From Arenimonas sp. (lineage in GTDB: Bacteria > Pseudomonadota > Alphaproteobacteria > Rhizobiales > Rhizobiaceae), in the NCBI GenBank assembly GCA_019459145.1, contig JAIBEK010000018.1, positions 62,001 to 126,000 of the forward strand: DNA of 64,000 nucleotides. The letters run 5' to 3'. The notes beneath the pieces are model-generated. The model saw only the letters and a list, made by a program, of their open reading frames with translations. It ran no database searches and was not told where the DNA came from. Below, piece by piece: positions 38,403 to 47,655 of this stretch; position 1 is the first letter of the stretch, and each line of letters starts with the position of its first letter. The translations under genes and the position numbers were made by a program.

Positions 38403-39331
38403 GCCAGACCGACATGCAAACCAAACCGAGCCTGCGCGACTGGCTTCTCTCCGATCGTCCGCAATCGCGCCGGCAGGCCCGTCTCGGCCGGCTCTACATC
38501 ATCTGGCGGCGCTTTTCCGAAAACCGGCTCGCGGTGCTCGGCCTGGTGATCCTGCTCGGTCTCCTGTTCGTCGCCGGCTTTGCCGATGTGCTGGCGCCGC
38601 ATTCGCCGGTGCAGGGGGATCTCCGCAATGCCAGGCTTTTGCCGCCCGGCACGGCGGGCTATCTGCTCGGCACCGACGACCAGGGGCGTGACATTCTTTC
38701 GCGGCTCATTCACGGATCGCGGCTCACCCTGTTCGTCATCTTCCTCGTTGCGATCATCGCGGCGCCGATCGGGCTGATCGTCGGCACGGTGTCCGGTTAT
38801 GCCGGGGGCTGGGTCGATGCCGTGCTGATGCGCATCACCGACATCTTCCTCGCCTTTCCCAAGCTCGTCCTGGCGCTGGCGCTGGTGGCGGCGCTCGGGC
38901 CGGGTATCGAGAACGCGGTGCTTGCCATCGCCATCACCTCGTGGCCGCCTTACGCGCGCATCGCGCGGGCCGAGACGCTGACCTTCCGCAACTCGGATTT
39001 CATCGCCGCGGTGAAGCTGATGGGCGCATCGCCGCTGCGCATCGTCATTTCCCACATCATGCCGCTGTGCATGTCGTCGCTGATCGTGCGCGTCACGCTC
39101 GACATGGCGGGTATCATCCTGACCGCCGCCGGCCTCGGCTTCCTCGGTCTCGGCGCCCAGCCGCCGCTGCCGGAATGGGGGGCGATGATCGCGTCGGGCC
39201 GTCGCTTCATCCTCGACCAGTGGTGGGTGGCCGCCATGCCCGGCTTTGCCATCCTGATCGTCTCGCTCGGCTTCAACCTGCTCGGCGACGGTCTGCGCGA
39301 CGCGCTGGACCCCAAGGAGGCGGGCCAATGA
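38399..39331 (+). CDS. Peptide ABC transporter permease (DppC type)
   Basis: A 310-residue permease. It has the N-terminal OppC-N segment (FSENRLAVLGLVILLGLLFV), the periplasmic block LLGTDDQGRDILSRLIHGSR, and the loop DFIAAVKLMGASPLRIVISHIMPLC. It is coupled to both neighbours by ATGA overlaps. Confidence 0.94.
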   Translation: MSQTDMQTKPSLRDWLLSDRPQSRRQARLGRLYIIWRRFSENRLAVLGLVILLGLLFVAGFADVLAPHSPVQGDLRNARLLPPGTAGYLLGTDDQGRDILSRLIHGSRLTLFVIFLVAIIAAPIGLIVGTVSGYAGGWVDAVLMRITDIFLAFPKLVLALALVAALGPGIENAVLAIAITSWPPYARIARAETLTFRNSDFIAAVKLMGASPLRIVISHIMPLCMSSLIVRVTLDMAGIILTAAGLGFLGLGAQPPLPEWGAMIASGRRFILDQWWVAAMPGFAILIVSLGFNLLGDGLRDALDPKEAGQ

Positions 39332-40161
39332 CACCGCTTCTGACCGTCGAAAACCTCAAGGTCAGTTTCCCGACCCGCACCGGCCTGATCGAGGCGGTGC
39401 GCGGTGTGAACTTCTCGCTTGGCAAGGAACGGCTCGGCATTGTCGGCGAAAGCGGTTCCGGCAAGTCGCAAACCGGGCGCGCCATCATGGGGCTGACCCC
39501 CGGCCATGCAAGGATCACCGCGGACAGGCTGGCCTTCGGCGGCACGGATCTGCTGTCGATCTCGAAACGCGAGCGCCGTTCGCTGCGCGGCAAGAAGATC
39601 GCCATGATCCTGCAGGACCCGAAATATTCGCTGAACCCGGTCATGCCGATCGGCCGGCAGATCATGGAAACCCTGCACACGCACGAGCGCCTGTCCAATG
39701 CCGAGGCGCGCCAGCGGGCGCTTGCCATGCTGGAGGCGGTGCAGATCAACGATCCGGAACGCGTTTTCGGGCTCTATCCGCATGAAGTCTCGGGCGGCAT
39801 GGGCCAGCGCATCATGATCGCCATGATGCTGGTCTGCGGCCCCGAACTGCTGATCGCCGACGAGCCGACCTCGGCGCTCGACGTCACCGTCCAACTCGAA
39901 ATCCTGGCGATCCTCGACAAGTTGGTCTCTGAGCGCGGCATGGGGCTGATCTTCATCAGCCACGACCTGCGGCTCGTCTCGTCCTTCTGTGACCGGGTGC
40001 TTGTGATGTATGCCGGACACATCGTCGAGGAACTGCCGGCGTCGAAGCTCTCCGAAGCGCAGCATCCCTATACGCGCGGTCTGCTGAATTGCCTGCCGCA
40101 AATCCATGGGGACCGGCATCCCCTGCCTGTCCTCGAACGCCAGGTGGAGTGGTCGCTATGA
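39328..40161 (+). CDS. Peptide ABC transporter ATP-binding protein (DppD type)
   Basis: A 277-residue ATPase. Walker A is GESGSGKSQT, the Q-loop ILQDPKYSLNPV, the signature VSGGMGQRIMIAMML, and Walker [15 protein letters not shown]. The C-terminal HPYTRGLLNCLP belongs to the oligopeptide ATPase tail. It overlaps the DppC-type stop and the next ATPase start by 4 nt each. Confidence 0.94.
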   Translation: MTPLLTVENLKVSFPTRTGLIEAVRGVNFSLGKERLGIVGESGSGKSQTGRAIMGLTPGHARITADRLAFGGTDLLSISKRERRSLRGKKIAMILQDPKYSLNPVMPIGRQIMETLHTHERLSNAEARQRALAMLEAVQINDPERVFGLYPHEVSGGMGQRIMIAMMLVCGPELLIADEPTSALDVTVQLEILAILDKLVSERGMGLIFISHDLRLVSSFCDRVLVMYAGHIVEELPASKLSEAQHPYTRGLLNCLPQIHGDRHPLPVLERQVEWSL

Positions 40162-40913
40162 CCGGACCGGCTCTTTCGATCCGCGACATGCTCGTCACCT
40201 TCAGCGGCTTTCGGGCGCTGGATGAGGTGAGCCTGGATATTGCGAGCGGCGAATCCTTCGGCATCGTCGGCGAATCCGGCTCGGGAAAGTCGACGCTGCT
40301 CAGGGCCGTGGCCGGCCTCAACCGCTTCGACAGCGGCACACTGACCGTCAACGGCCGCAGCTTTACCGGTCACAAACGCGACCATGAATTCTATCGCACT
40401 GTGCAGATGGTGTTCCAGGATCCCTATGGTTCGCTGCATCCGCGCCAGACGGTCGACCGACTGCTGCTGGAACCGCTGGCGATCCACGGTTTTGCCGACA
40501 CCGAGGCACGGATCGCCCGGGCGCTGGATGAAGTGGGGCTGGGCTCCGGCTTTCGCTTCCGCTTCTCGCACCAGTTGTCGGGGGGGCAGCGCCAGCGCAT
40601 CGCGGTGGCCCGTGCACTGATCGTCGAACCGAAGGTTTTGCTGCTCGACGAGCCGACCTCGGCGCTCGACGCCTCGATCCAGGCGGAAATCCTCAACCTC
40701 CTGGAACAGGCGCGCCGCGATCGCGGCCTCACCTTCGTGATGGTCAGCCACGATCTGGCGGTCATCAGCCATATGTGCGAGCGGCTGGCGGTGATGAAGT
40801 CCGGCAAGGTGGTGGAGGCGCTCGATGTCGCGCAATTGCGCTCGCGGGAATTTTCCACCGACTATACGCGCCAACTGCTGACTGCGAGCGAAGGGTTCGT
40901 GCGGGAAGCCTGA
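40158..40913 (+). CDS. Peptide ABC transporter ATP-binding protein (DppF type)
   Basis: A 251-residue ATPase. Walker A is GESGSGKSTLL, the Q-loop VFQDPYGSLHPRQ, the signature LSGGQRQRIAVARAL, and Walker B LLLDEPTSALDAS. It is slightly short at the C-terminus for DppF. It completes the dipeptidase-SBP-BCDF operon; phnM ends 4 bp away on the other strand. Confidence 0.94.
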   Translation: MTGPALSIRDMLVTFSGFRALDEVSLDIASGESFGIVGESGSGKSTLLRAVAGLNRFDSGTLTVNGRSFTGHKRDHEFYRTVQMVFQDPYGSLHPRQTVDRLLLEPLAIHGFADTEARIARALDEVGLGSGFRFRFSHQLSGGQRQRIAVARALIVEPKVLLLDEPTSALDASIQAEILNLLEQARRDRGLTFVMVSHDLAVISHMCERLAVMKSGKVVEALDVAQLRSREFSTDYTRQLLTASEGFVREA

Positions 40914-40917
40914 GCGA

Positions 40918-42102
40918 TCAGGCGACCCGATGCCCCTCGCGCCACACCGCCTTCAGGAACGGATGGCCATCGTGCAGGCCGACGCGGATGAGATCCGCGC
41001 GCTTGTCCGTGGCGATTTCGCCGCGGTCGGAAAGACCGGCGGCCTCGGTCGGCGCCTTCGTCACCAAACGCACGGCATCCGGCAGGGCGTAGGCGAGCGC
41101 CGGATCGTTTGCGATCAGGAAGGCGGCATCGAGCATGGAGCGCGGCACGTAGTCCGAGGCGAGGATGTCGATGAGCCTTTCCTCCAGCAATTCACGCACC
41201 GCGACATTGCCGGATTGCGAACCGCCGCGCACGATGTTGGGTGCGCCGCCGACGATCAGCATGGAACGGGCGCGCGCCTCGCGAGCCGCTTCCAGCGTGC
41301 AGGGGAATTCCGAGATCGCCACGCCCTCGTCGGCGGCGAGGTCGACATGCGCGATGTCGGTGTCGTCATGGCTCAGGAGCGGCAGGCCGCGGGCGCGGGC
41401 GAGCGCCACGATTTCCGGGCGCACCGTTTGGCCGATGTCGGATTTTTCCGCGACCATCCGGGCGATACGGTCGCGGATGATGGCTTCGCTTTCGCCGCCG
41501 AGCTTCTGCAGGCGGTTGACGTAGGCGTCCATGTCGCGGCTCTGGCGGATGCCCGGCAGATGCTCCATCACCGAGACGACGCGCACCAGCGGTCGGTCTA
41601 TATTGGCGGCGGTCAGTTCCGGCGTGCGCGGATCGACGACCTCGCAGCGCAGGTGGATGAAATGCTCGGCGCGCAGCATGCCGGCCGCCTGCGCGCGCTC
41701 CAGCACATCGATCATCGGCCCGAGGATCTCCGCCCTTTCACTGTCTTCCGACGAGACGCCGACGCACAGGCTGTCGAAGACGGTGGTGACGCCGCCGCCG
41801 ATGATCTGGGCATCGTGGGCAAGTGCTGCGCGCATATAATCCCAGCGGACATGCGGGCGGGGGAAGACGTGCTTTTCGAAATGGTCGGTGTGGATATCCA
41901 CCAAGCCCGGCAGGAGATAGTCACCGCCGAAGTCCAGCGCACCCGCCACCGGTGATCCGGCTTCGACGGAAACGATCCGGCCATCTTCGATCACGACCGT
42001 TCCATGGACGATTTGATCGGCCAGCACGATTCGCGCATTGCCGATAACAAGCGGGGTCTTCTCGTCCGGTCCGCGGCCCTCAGGCATGACATTCATCAGC
42101 AT
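40918..42102 (-). CDS. phnM: Alpha-D-ribose 1-methylphosphonate 5-triphosphate diphosphatase (PhnM)
   Basis: A 394-residue PhnM-family amidohydrolase-fold enzyme of the C-P lyase pathway; it removes diphosphate from the ribose triphosphate intermediate. Family blocks include LLPGLVDIHTDHFEKHVFPRP, IGGGVTTVFDSL, LLSHDDTDIAHV, and GGAPNIVRGGSQSGNVAVRELLEE. The ATG at 42102 is preferred because AAGGAAG lies 8 nt upstream. No other phn genes are in the window, so it is either an orphan or serves a C-P lyase cluster elsewhere. It lies 118 bp downstream of fabI on the same strand. Confidence 0.92.
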   Translation of the reverse strand: MLMNVMPEGRGPDEKTPLVIGNARIVLADQIVHGTVVIEDGRIVSVEAGSPVAGALDFGGDYLLPGLVDIHTDHFEKHVFPRPHVRWDYMRAALAHDAQIIGGGVTTVFDSLCVGVSSEDSERAEILGPMIDVLERAQAAGMLRAEHFIHLRCEVVDPRTPELTAANIDRPLVRVVSVMEHLPGIRQSRDMDAYVNRLQKLGGESEAIIRDRIARMVAEKSDIGQTVRPEIVALARARGLPLLSHDDTDIAHVDLAADEGVAISEFPCTLEAAREARARSMLIVGGAPNIVRGGSQSGNVAVRELLEERLIDILASDYVPRSMLDAAFLIANDPALAYALPDAVRLVTKAPTEAAGLSDRGEIATDKRADLIRVGLHDGHPFLKAVWREGHRVA

Positions 42103-42220
42103 CGTCCGAACTTCCTTCTGCATGCGGGCGGAGCGGAGGCTGTCCGCCGACTCGCGGGCACCTGTTCGAGGACCGTGCTTAGACGCGCTCCGTGAAGGTT
42201 CTGTGTCGGATCTGCACGGT

Positions 42221-42991
42221 TCAGGCGACCGTGTGGAAGCCTCCGTCGGCATAGATCACCGAACCGGTCATCGGCGCCCCGGCGTCGCTGGCGAGAAAGG
42301 CGGCGATCTGGCCGATTTCCTCGATACCGACGAGGCGATGGGCGGGCGTGCGTTCCCGCACCTTGTCGAGCAGCGCGTCGAAGCGGTCGATGCCCGAGGC
42401 GGCGCGGGTCTTCACCGGGCCGGCCGAGATCGCATAGGCGCGGATACGACTCTCGGCGAGGTCGGCAGCGAGATAGCGCACGCTCGATTCCAGTGCGGCC
42501 TTGACCGGTCCCATCATGTTGTAGTTCTCCACCACCCGGTCGGCGCCGTAGAAGCTGACGGTCATGAGGCTGCCACCATCCTTCATCAGCGGAACCGCGA
42601 GTTTGGCCATGCGGATGAAGGAATGGCAGGAGACATCCATCGCCATGGCGAAGCCTTCGGCCGAGCAGTTGACGACGCTGGTGTGCAAATCCTCGCGCGG
42701 GGCGAAGGCGATGGAATGCAGGACGAAGTCGAGCTTGCCCCATTCGCGTTCGATCCGTTCGAACACCGCTTCCATCTGGCCGGGAATGCGCACATCGAGC
42801 GGAATGAACAGGGCAGCATCGAGCTTGTCCGCCACAGGTCGCACGAAGGCTTCGGCCTTTTCGTTGAGATAGGTGACGGCGAGTTCGGCACCCGCGGCGC
42901 GAAAGGCCTCGGCGCAGCCGGCGGCGATGCTCATCTCGTTGGCGATGCCGACCACCAGGCCACGTTTTCCTGCAAGGTTCGTCAAGGACAT
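42221..42991 (-). CDS. fabI: Enoyl-[acyl-carrier-protein] reductase (NADH), FabI
   Basis: A 256-residue SDR-family enoyl-ACP reductase. It has the nucleotide loop VVGIANEMSIAAGCAEAF, VLHSIAFAPRED, the YNMMGPVKAALE active site (Tyr-x6-Lys), and AISAGPVKTRAASGI. Being embedded after ackA (4-bp gap) suggests this is the accessory FabI copy found in rhizobial pta-ackA operons rather than the housekeeping one. Confidence 0.93.
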   Translation of the reverse strand: MSLTNLAGKRGLVVGIANEMSIAAGCAEAFRAAGAELAVTYLNEKAEAFVRPVADKLDAALFIPLDVRIPGQMEAVFERIEREWGKLDFVLHSIAFAPREDLHTSVVNCSAEGFAMAMDVSCHSFIRMAKLAVPLMKDGGSLMTVSFYGADRVVENYNMMGPVKAALESSVRYLAADLAESRIRAYAISAGPVKTRAASGIDRFDALLDKVRERTPAHRLVGIEEIGQIAAFLASDAGAPMTGSVIYADGGFHTVA

Positions 42992-42995
42992 GCGT

Positions 42996-44180
42996 TCATT
43001 GCTCCTGCTGAAGGACCGACAGCGCTTCGTTCGCGATCACCTGTTCCTCGTCGGTCTGGATGACGATGACCCGCACGCTCGAGGCAGTCGTCGAAATGGT
43101 CGGGGCGTTGGCGGCGTTGGCGATCTCGTCCAGTTCGACGCCGAGAAAAGCGAGGCGTTCGCACACGGCGCGGCGGATCGGTGGTTGGTTCTCGCCGATG
43201 CCGGCGGTGAAGACCAGCGTATCGAGCCCGCCGATGGTGGCCGACAGCCTGGCGATTTCGCCTGCGATGCGGAAGGTGAAGACCTCGATCGCTTCGGCGG
43301 CCTCCGCGGCGCTGCTTTCGAGCAGGGCGCGGCTGTCGGCGCTGATGCCGGAGAGGCCGATCAGGCCCGACTTGTGGTAGACGATGTCCTCCACCTCTTC
43401 GCGCGAGAGGCCCAGGCGGGCCATGAAGTGGAAGATCACGCCGGGGTCGAGCGCGCCGGAGCGGGTTGCCATGGGGATGCCATCGATCGTCGAGAAACCC
43501 ATGGAACTGTCGCGGCTTGCACCGTCGCTGATGGCGCAGATGCTGGCGCCGCTGCCGAGATGGGCAACGATGGTGCGGGCCTTCGCACGGTCTGGCAGGA
43601 TTTCTGCCAATGCGCCGGCGATGTACTTGTAGGACAGGCCATGGAAGCCGTAGCGCTTGATGCCCTGGTCGAAATACTCGCGCGGAATGGCGAAGCGCTG
43701 CACGGTCGGCGACTGGGTCCGGTGAAAGGCGGTGTCGAAGGAGGCCGTCTGCGGCAGATGTGGCTTCAGGTGGCGGATCGCCTCGATCAGGCGCAGGTTC
43801 TGCGGCTGGTGCAGCGGCGCCAGCGGGGTTAGGGCAGCGATCCCGGCGAGTGCGGCCTCGTCGATCAGCACCGGGCCGGCAAAGTCATCGCCGCCATGCA
43901 CGACGCGGTGGCCGACCGCGGTCACGGCATTAATGTCGAAATGGTCGGCGAGCCAGCCGAAGGTTTCGTCCAGCACCTCGTGCAGCACGTCGCCGCCTTC
44001 GGCCTCGAGCGGTACGTCGAACACTTCAGGTCCTTCGACCAGGTGGAAGGTGAGCGGCTTGTGGCGGAAGTCGATCATGCCCTTGCCAATACGCCGCGCC
44101 TTGCCGTCCTCGCGCAGGAAGAGGCCGATCTTCACCGTCGAGGAGCCGGCATTGAAGGTGAGGAGCAGCTTTTCCTTCAT
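42996..44180 (-). CDS. ackA: Acetate/propionate kinase
   Basis: A 394-residue acetokinase. It shows the phosphate-1 motif LLTFNAGSSTVKIGLF, GHRVVHGGDDF, SFDTAFHRTQ, YGFHGLSYKYI, VAHLGSGASICAI, DGIPMATRSGALDPG, and the C-terminal VFTAGIGENQPPIR. It converts acyl phosphate plus ADP to acid plus ATP, paired with the phosphotransacetylase encoded directly upstream (ATGA overlap at 44177-44180). Confidence 0.95.
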   Translation of the reverse strand: MKEKLLLTFNAGSSTVKIGLFLREDGKARRIGKGMIDFRHKPLTFHLVEGPEVFDVPLEAEGGDVLHEVLDETFGWLADHFDINAVTAVGHRVVHGGDDFAGPVLIDEAALAGIAALTPLAPLHQPQNLRLIEAIRHLKPHLPQTASFDTAFHRTQSPTVQRFAIPREYFDQGIKRYGFHGLSYKYIAGALAEILPDRAKARTIVAHLGSGASICAISDGASRDSSMGFSTIDGIPMATRSGALDPGVIFHFMARLGLSREEVEDIVYHKSGLIGLSGISADSRALLESSAAEAAEAIEVFTFRIAGEIARLSATIGGLDTLVFTAGIGENQPPIRRAVCERLAFLGVELDEIANAANAPTISTTASSVRVIVIQTDEEQVIANEALSVLQQEQ

Positions 44181-45583
44181 TGCGCCGGCAGCCCCTGGGC
44201 GGCACGCTTGGCGGCGACAAGCTTGGCAAGCGCGGCCGAGGCGATACGGACCTTGAGGCTGTCGGAGCGGCTGGTGAGGATGATCGGCACGCGGGCGCCG
44301 AGCACGAGCCCGGCGGCATCGGCGCCGGCGAAATAGAGCAACTGCTTGGCCAGCATGTTGCCGGCCTCAAGGTCGGGCACGAGCAGGATGTCGGCCTGGC
44401 CGGCGACCGGCGAGACGATGCCCTTGGTGCGCGCGGCTTCGAAACTGATGGCATTGTCGAAGGCAAGCGGCCCGTCGACGCTGCCGCCGGTGATCTGGCC
44501 GCGCGACGCCATGACGGTAAGCGCCGCTGCATCGAGCGTCGCCTGCATCTTGTCGTTGACCGTCTCGACGGCGGCGAGCACGGCGACCTTCGGATTGGCA
44601 TTGCCCAGCAGGCGCAGAAGGTCGATGGCGTTCTGGCAGATGTCGCGCTTGTGGTCCAGCGTGGGCGCGATGTTGATCGCCGCGTCGGTCACGACCAGAA
44701 GCTTTTCGTAGGCAGGCACGTCCATGGCATAGACATGGCTGATGCGCCGCGCGGTCTTGAGGCCCGAACCGGGGGCGACGACGGCGCCGAGCAGTTCGTC
44801 GGTGTGCAGGCTTCCCTTCATCAGGGTGGAGACCTTGCCGGCCACCGCCAGTTCGACCGCCTTCTCGGCGGCGGCATGGCTGTGCTCGACCGAGATGATT
44901 TCGAAGCCGTCGAGCGAGATGCCGGCTTCTGCAGCGGCGGCGCGGATCTTGGCCTCAGGCCCGATCAGGATCGGGTCGAGCAGGTTCTCGTCGCGGATCT
45001 CCAAGGCCGCCTGGATCGCCTCGGGCGAGCAGGGATGAACGAGGGCGGTCTTGATCAGCGGCAGGGCGCGCGCCTCGGCAATGATGTCCTCGAAGCGATC
45101 ATGGTGCTGCGCCACCATGGCCGGCAGAGCAACCTGTGGCCATTCGACCCGCTCAAACGGAGCAATCACGGTCGCCTGGCCGCTCAGCACGTCATCGCCG
45201 TTCTGGTTGGTGCAGCGGGTGTCGAAAACGACGATGCGTTTGTCGGCACGCTTTTCCGTCACCGTGACGATGGCGGTGATGGTGTCTCCGGGGAAGACCG
45301 GCTTCTGGAAGCGCAGTTCCTGGCCGAGATAGATCGTGCCGGGCCCGGGCAGCTTGGTGCCGAGCACGGCCGAGACCATGGCCGCCGTCCACATGCCGTG
45401 GGCGATGATGTGGCCGAAAAAGTCCTGCTCGGCGAATTTGGGGTCGACATGGGCGGGATTGAAATCGCCGGAGGCGAGCGCGAAGAGCTCGATGTCCTCG
45501 CGGCCGATGGTGCGCGCGATCGTGGCGCTGTCGCCGACCTTCAGCTCGTCGAAGGTGCGGTTCGTAAGCAGGGACTGGTTCAT
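44177..45583 (-). CDS. Bifunctional MaoC-like hydratase/phosphate acetyl- (butyryl-) transferase
   Basis: A 468-residue fusion. Residues about 10-145 form a MaoC hot-dog domain (FALASGDFNPAHVDPKFAE, with the D-x4-H dyad, then HGMWTAAMVSAVLGTKLPG). Residues 160-460 are a PTA_PTB phosphotransacylase (LMKGSLHTDELLGAVV, KVAVLAAVETVNDKMQATLDA, GQITGGSVDGPLAFDNA, DILLVPDLEAGNMLAKQLLYFAGADAAG). It could hydrate enoyl-CoA and exchange acyl-CoA with phosphate. ATG at 45583 begins the MaoC domain. It starts 7 bp after phaC and overlaps ackA, so the three enzymes are made together. Confidence 0.93.
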   Translation of the reverse strand: MNQSLLTNRTFDELKVGDSATIARTIGREDIELFALASGDFNPAHVDPKFAEQDFFGHIIAHGMWTAAMVSAVLGTKLPGPGTIYLGQELRFQKPVFPGDTITAIVTVTEKRADKRIVVFDTRCTNQNGDDVLSGQATVIAPFERVEWPQVALPAMVAQHHDRFEDIIAEARALPLIKTALVHPCSPEAIQAALEIRDENLLDPILIGPEAKIRAAAAEAGISLDGFEIISVEHSHAAAEKAVELAVAGKVSTLMKGSLHTDELLGAVVAPGSGLKTARRISHVYAMDVPAYEKLLVVTDAAINIAPTLDHKRDICQNAIDLLRLLGNANPKVAVLAAVETVNDKMQATLDAAALTVMASRGQITGGSVDGPLAFDNAISFEAARTKGIVSPVAGQADILLVPDLEAGNMLAKQLLYFAGADAAGLVLGARVPIILTSRSDSLKVRIASAALAKLVAAKRAAQGLPAQ

Positions 45584-45590
45584 GGCTACT

Positions 45591-47405
45591 CTATCTCTGA
45601 TGGACGTAGGTGCCGGGAGCGGCTTCCTTGGCGACGTAACCGTTTTCGCTCGATCCCATCGGCGGCGGAGCAACCTTATCTGGTGAGGAATGGGATGCAA
45701 GCCAGGCCGACCAGGCCGGCCACCAGGAGCCCTCCTGCGTCGGGCATTCGGCCATCCATTCCTCGGCGCTGACGCAAGGGTCGACGGCCAGCTTCGTCGT
45801 CATGCGGAAATGACGGTGCGGATGGCCCGGCTCGCTGACGATGCCGGCATTGTGGCCTCCGCTGGTGAGAACGAAGGTGACATCGGTATCGGTCAGGTAG
45901 TGGATCTTGTAGACCGAGGTCCAGGGCGCGACATGGTCGCGCTCGGTGCCCACGGCAAAGACCGGCGCGCGGATGTTCTGCAAAGCGGCCGGGCGCTCGT
46001 CGACCATGAAGCGGCCCGACGCGAGTTCGTTGTCAAGATAGAGGCGCTGGAGATATTCGGCATGCATGCGGAACGGCATGCGGGTGGTATCCGCATTCCA
46101 GGCCATCAGGTCGTTGAGAGGCGTGCGTTCGCCCATCAGATAGTCGTGCACGATCCGTGACCAGACGAGGTCGTTGGAGCGCAGCAGCTGGAAGGCGCCG
46201 GCCATCTGGTCGGCGGAGAGGAAACCGCGGTTCCACATCACGCTTTCGAGGAAATGCAGCTGGCTGTGATCAATGAACAGGGCGAGTTCGCCCGGCTCGC
46301 TGAAATCCGTCTGGGCGGCGAACAGCGTCACCGAGGCCAGCCGTTCGTCCTTTGCCCGCGCCATGGCGGCGGCGGCGATCGACAACAGCGTGCCGCCGAG
46401 GCAGTAGCCGGTCGCATGGACCTTGCGGTCGGGAATGATCGCGTTGATCGCGTCGAGCGCGGCCATGACGCCGAGCCGGCGGTAGTCGTCGAGGCTCAGA
46501 TCGCGGTCGATAGCGGTCGGATTGTGCCAGGAGATGCAGAACACGGTGTGGCCCTGGCCGACCAGGTAGCGGATCAGCGAGTTTTCCGGCGAGAGATCGA
46601 GGATGTAGTATTTCATGATCCAGGCCGGGACGATCAGGATCGGTTCGGCATGGACCGTCTCGGTCGCCGGCGCATACTGGATGAGTTCGATGAGGCGGTT
46701 GCGGTAGACGACGCGGCCGGGCGTGGTGGCGACCGCTTGGCCGGGCTCAAAGGCCTCGGTGCCGGCGACCGGCTGCTGCGTCAGCTGGCGGTTGGTGTCC
46801 TCGACGAAATTGCGGATACCTTCCAAAAAGTTCATGCCGCCGGTTTCCAGTGCGCGCTTCATCACCACCGGATTGGTCAGCGGGTAGTTCGACGGCGAGA
46901 ACATGTCGAGGATCTGCCGCGTGGCAAACGAAATCACCTCTTCATGATGGGGCGCGACGCCGGGCACGTCCTTGGTGACATTGTGCCACCATTGCTGGTT
47001 CAGCAGGAAGCACTGCGCCATCACGTTATGAGGAAAATGCCGCCATTCCTCGCCCTTGAACCGATCGTCGCCGGGCAGGGGCTCGATGCAGGGCGGCGTT
47101 TGCGGATCGACCGCGGCGGCGGCCATGTGGGCCGCCAGGCGGTTGCCCTTGCGCACGGCCTTTTGCGCCAGCTCCAGCCGCTTGCCCGGCGCCATGCCCA
47201 GATGGACCGCCCAGTCGTAGACCGCAAGCGACAAGGCAGCCGGCGAGATGCCGCCGGTGAACGGCGCGATCAGCGCTTCGTTCATCCGCGTCAGTGCCTC
47301 GAAGCCGGCGGCCTGGGACCCGTCGTCGAAACCCAGAACGTCGAGCGCCGTGTCGATGTTGGCGCGCGTCGGATCGGCGGCTCTGATCATGCTCGATATG
47401 GACAT
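45591..47405 (-). CDS. phaC: Class I poly(3-hydroxyalkanoate) polymerase (PhaC)
   Basis: A 604-residue PHA synthase. The N-terminal PhaC_N domain (WRHFPHNVMAQCFLLNQQWW, TNPVVMKRALETGGMNFLEG) precedes the alpha/beta-hydrolase core with catalytic C335 in the lipase-like box ATGYCLGGT. The aspartate is in GTERDHVAPW and the histidine in TSGGHNAGIVSEPG. GGAG lies 8 nt before the ATG at 47405. Placement with pta, ackA and fabI resembles the phosphate-stress-linked orfA-pta-ackA operon described in S. meliloti. Substrate chain length cannot be told. Confidence 0.94.
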   Translation of the reverse strand: MSISSMIRAADPTRANIDTALDVLGFDDGSQAAGFEALTRMNEALIAPFTGGISPAALSLAVYDWAVHLGMAPGKRLELAQKAVRKGNRLAAHMAAAAVDPQTPPCIEPLPGDDRFKGEEWRHFPHNVMAQCFLLNQQWWHNVTKDVPGVAPHHEEVISFATRQILDMFSPSNYPLTNPVVMKRALETGGMNFLEGIRNFVEDTNRQLTQQPVAGTEAFEPGQAVATTPGRVVYRNRLIELIQYAPATETVHAEPILIVPAWIMKYYILDLSPENSLIRYLVGQGHTVFCISWHNPTAIDRDLSLDDYRRLGVMAALDAINAIIPDRKVHATGYCLGGTLLSIAAAAMARAKDERLASVTLFAAQTDFSEPGELALFIDHSQLHFLESVMWNRGFLSADQMAGAFQLLRSNDLVWSRIVHDYLMGERTPLNDLMAWNADTTRMPFRMHAEYLQRLYLDNELASGRFMVDERPAALQNIRAPVFAVGTERDHVAPWTSVYKIHYLTDTDVTFVLTSGGHNAGIVSEPGHPHRHFRMTTKLAVDPCVSAEEWMAECPTQEGSWWPAWSAWLASHSSPDKVAPPPMGSSENGYVAKEAAPGTYVHQR

Positions 47406-47516
47406 GCAATCGTCTCCAGCCCGTATTTTACGTTTCGCCCGCAAGGGATAACCCGCCTTTGTGACCGGTGCGCGACCATGGTCGGCGCAATCCGGCGGTC
47501 GCGGGGATATCAATTG

Positions 47517-47527
47517 TTGCAATGCAA
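47517..47527. promoter_or_regulatory. TTGCA-A-TGCAA dyad upstream of phaC
   Basis: Palindrome TTGCAATGCAA in an AT-rich stretch 112 bp upstream of the phaC start. TGC-rich dyads are bound by PhaR-type repressors in some alphaproteobacteria, so it is a candidate operator. No clear Pho box was found in the 250-bp gap. Confidence 0.35.
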
Positions 47528-47655
47528 TATAACTATCTGTCGGCGGCAATTCAATCAAAGCCGCATGGCACCCTTAACGGCGTGTTGCGTGGAGCGCGCC
47601 GGTGCGTGACTGGCCGCCTGGAACTGGCCGCCTGGAACTGACCGCCGAGCCCGGC

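Noticed and set aside
47406..47655. Pho box upstream of phaC
   Set aside because: No pair of CTGTCAT-like 7-mers at 11-bp spacing could be found on either strand.
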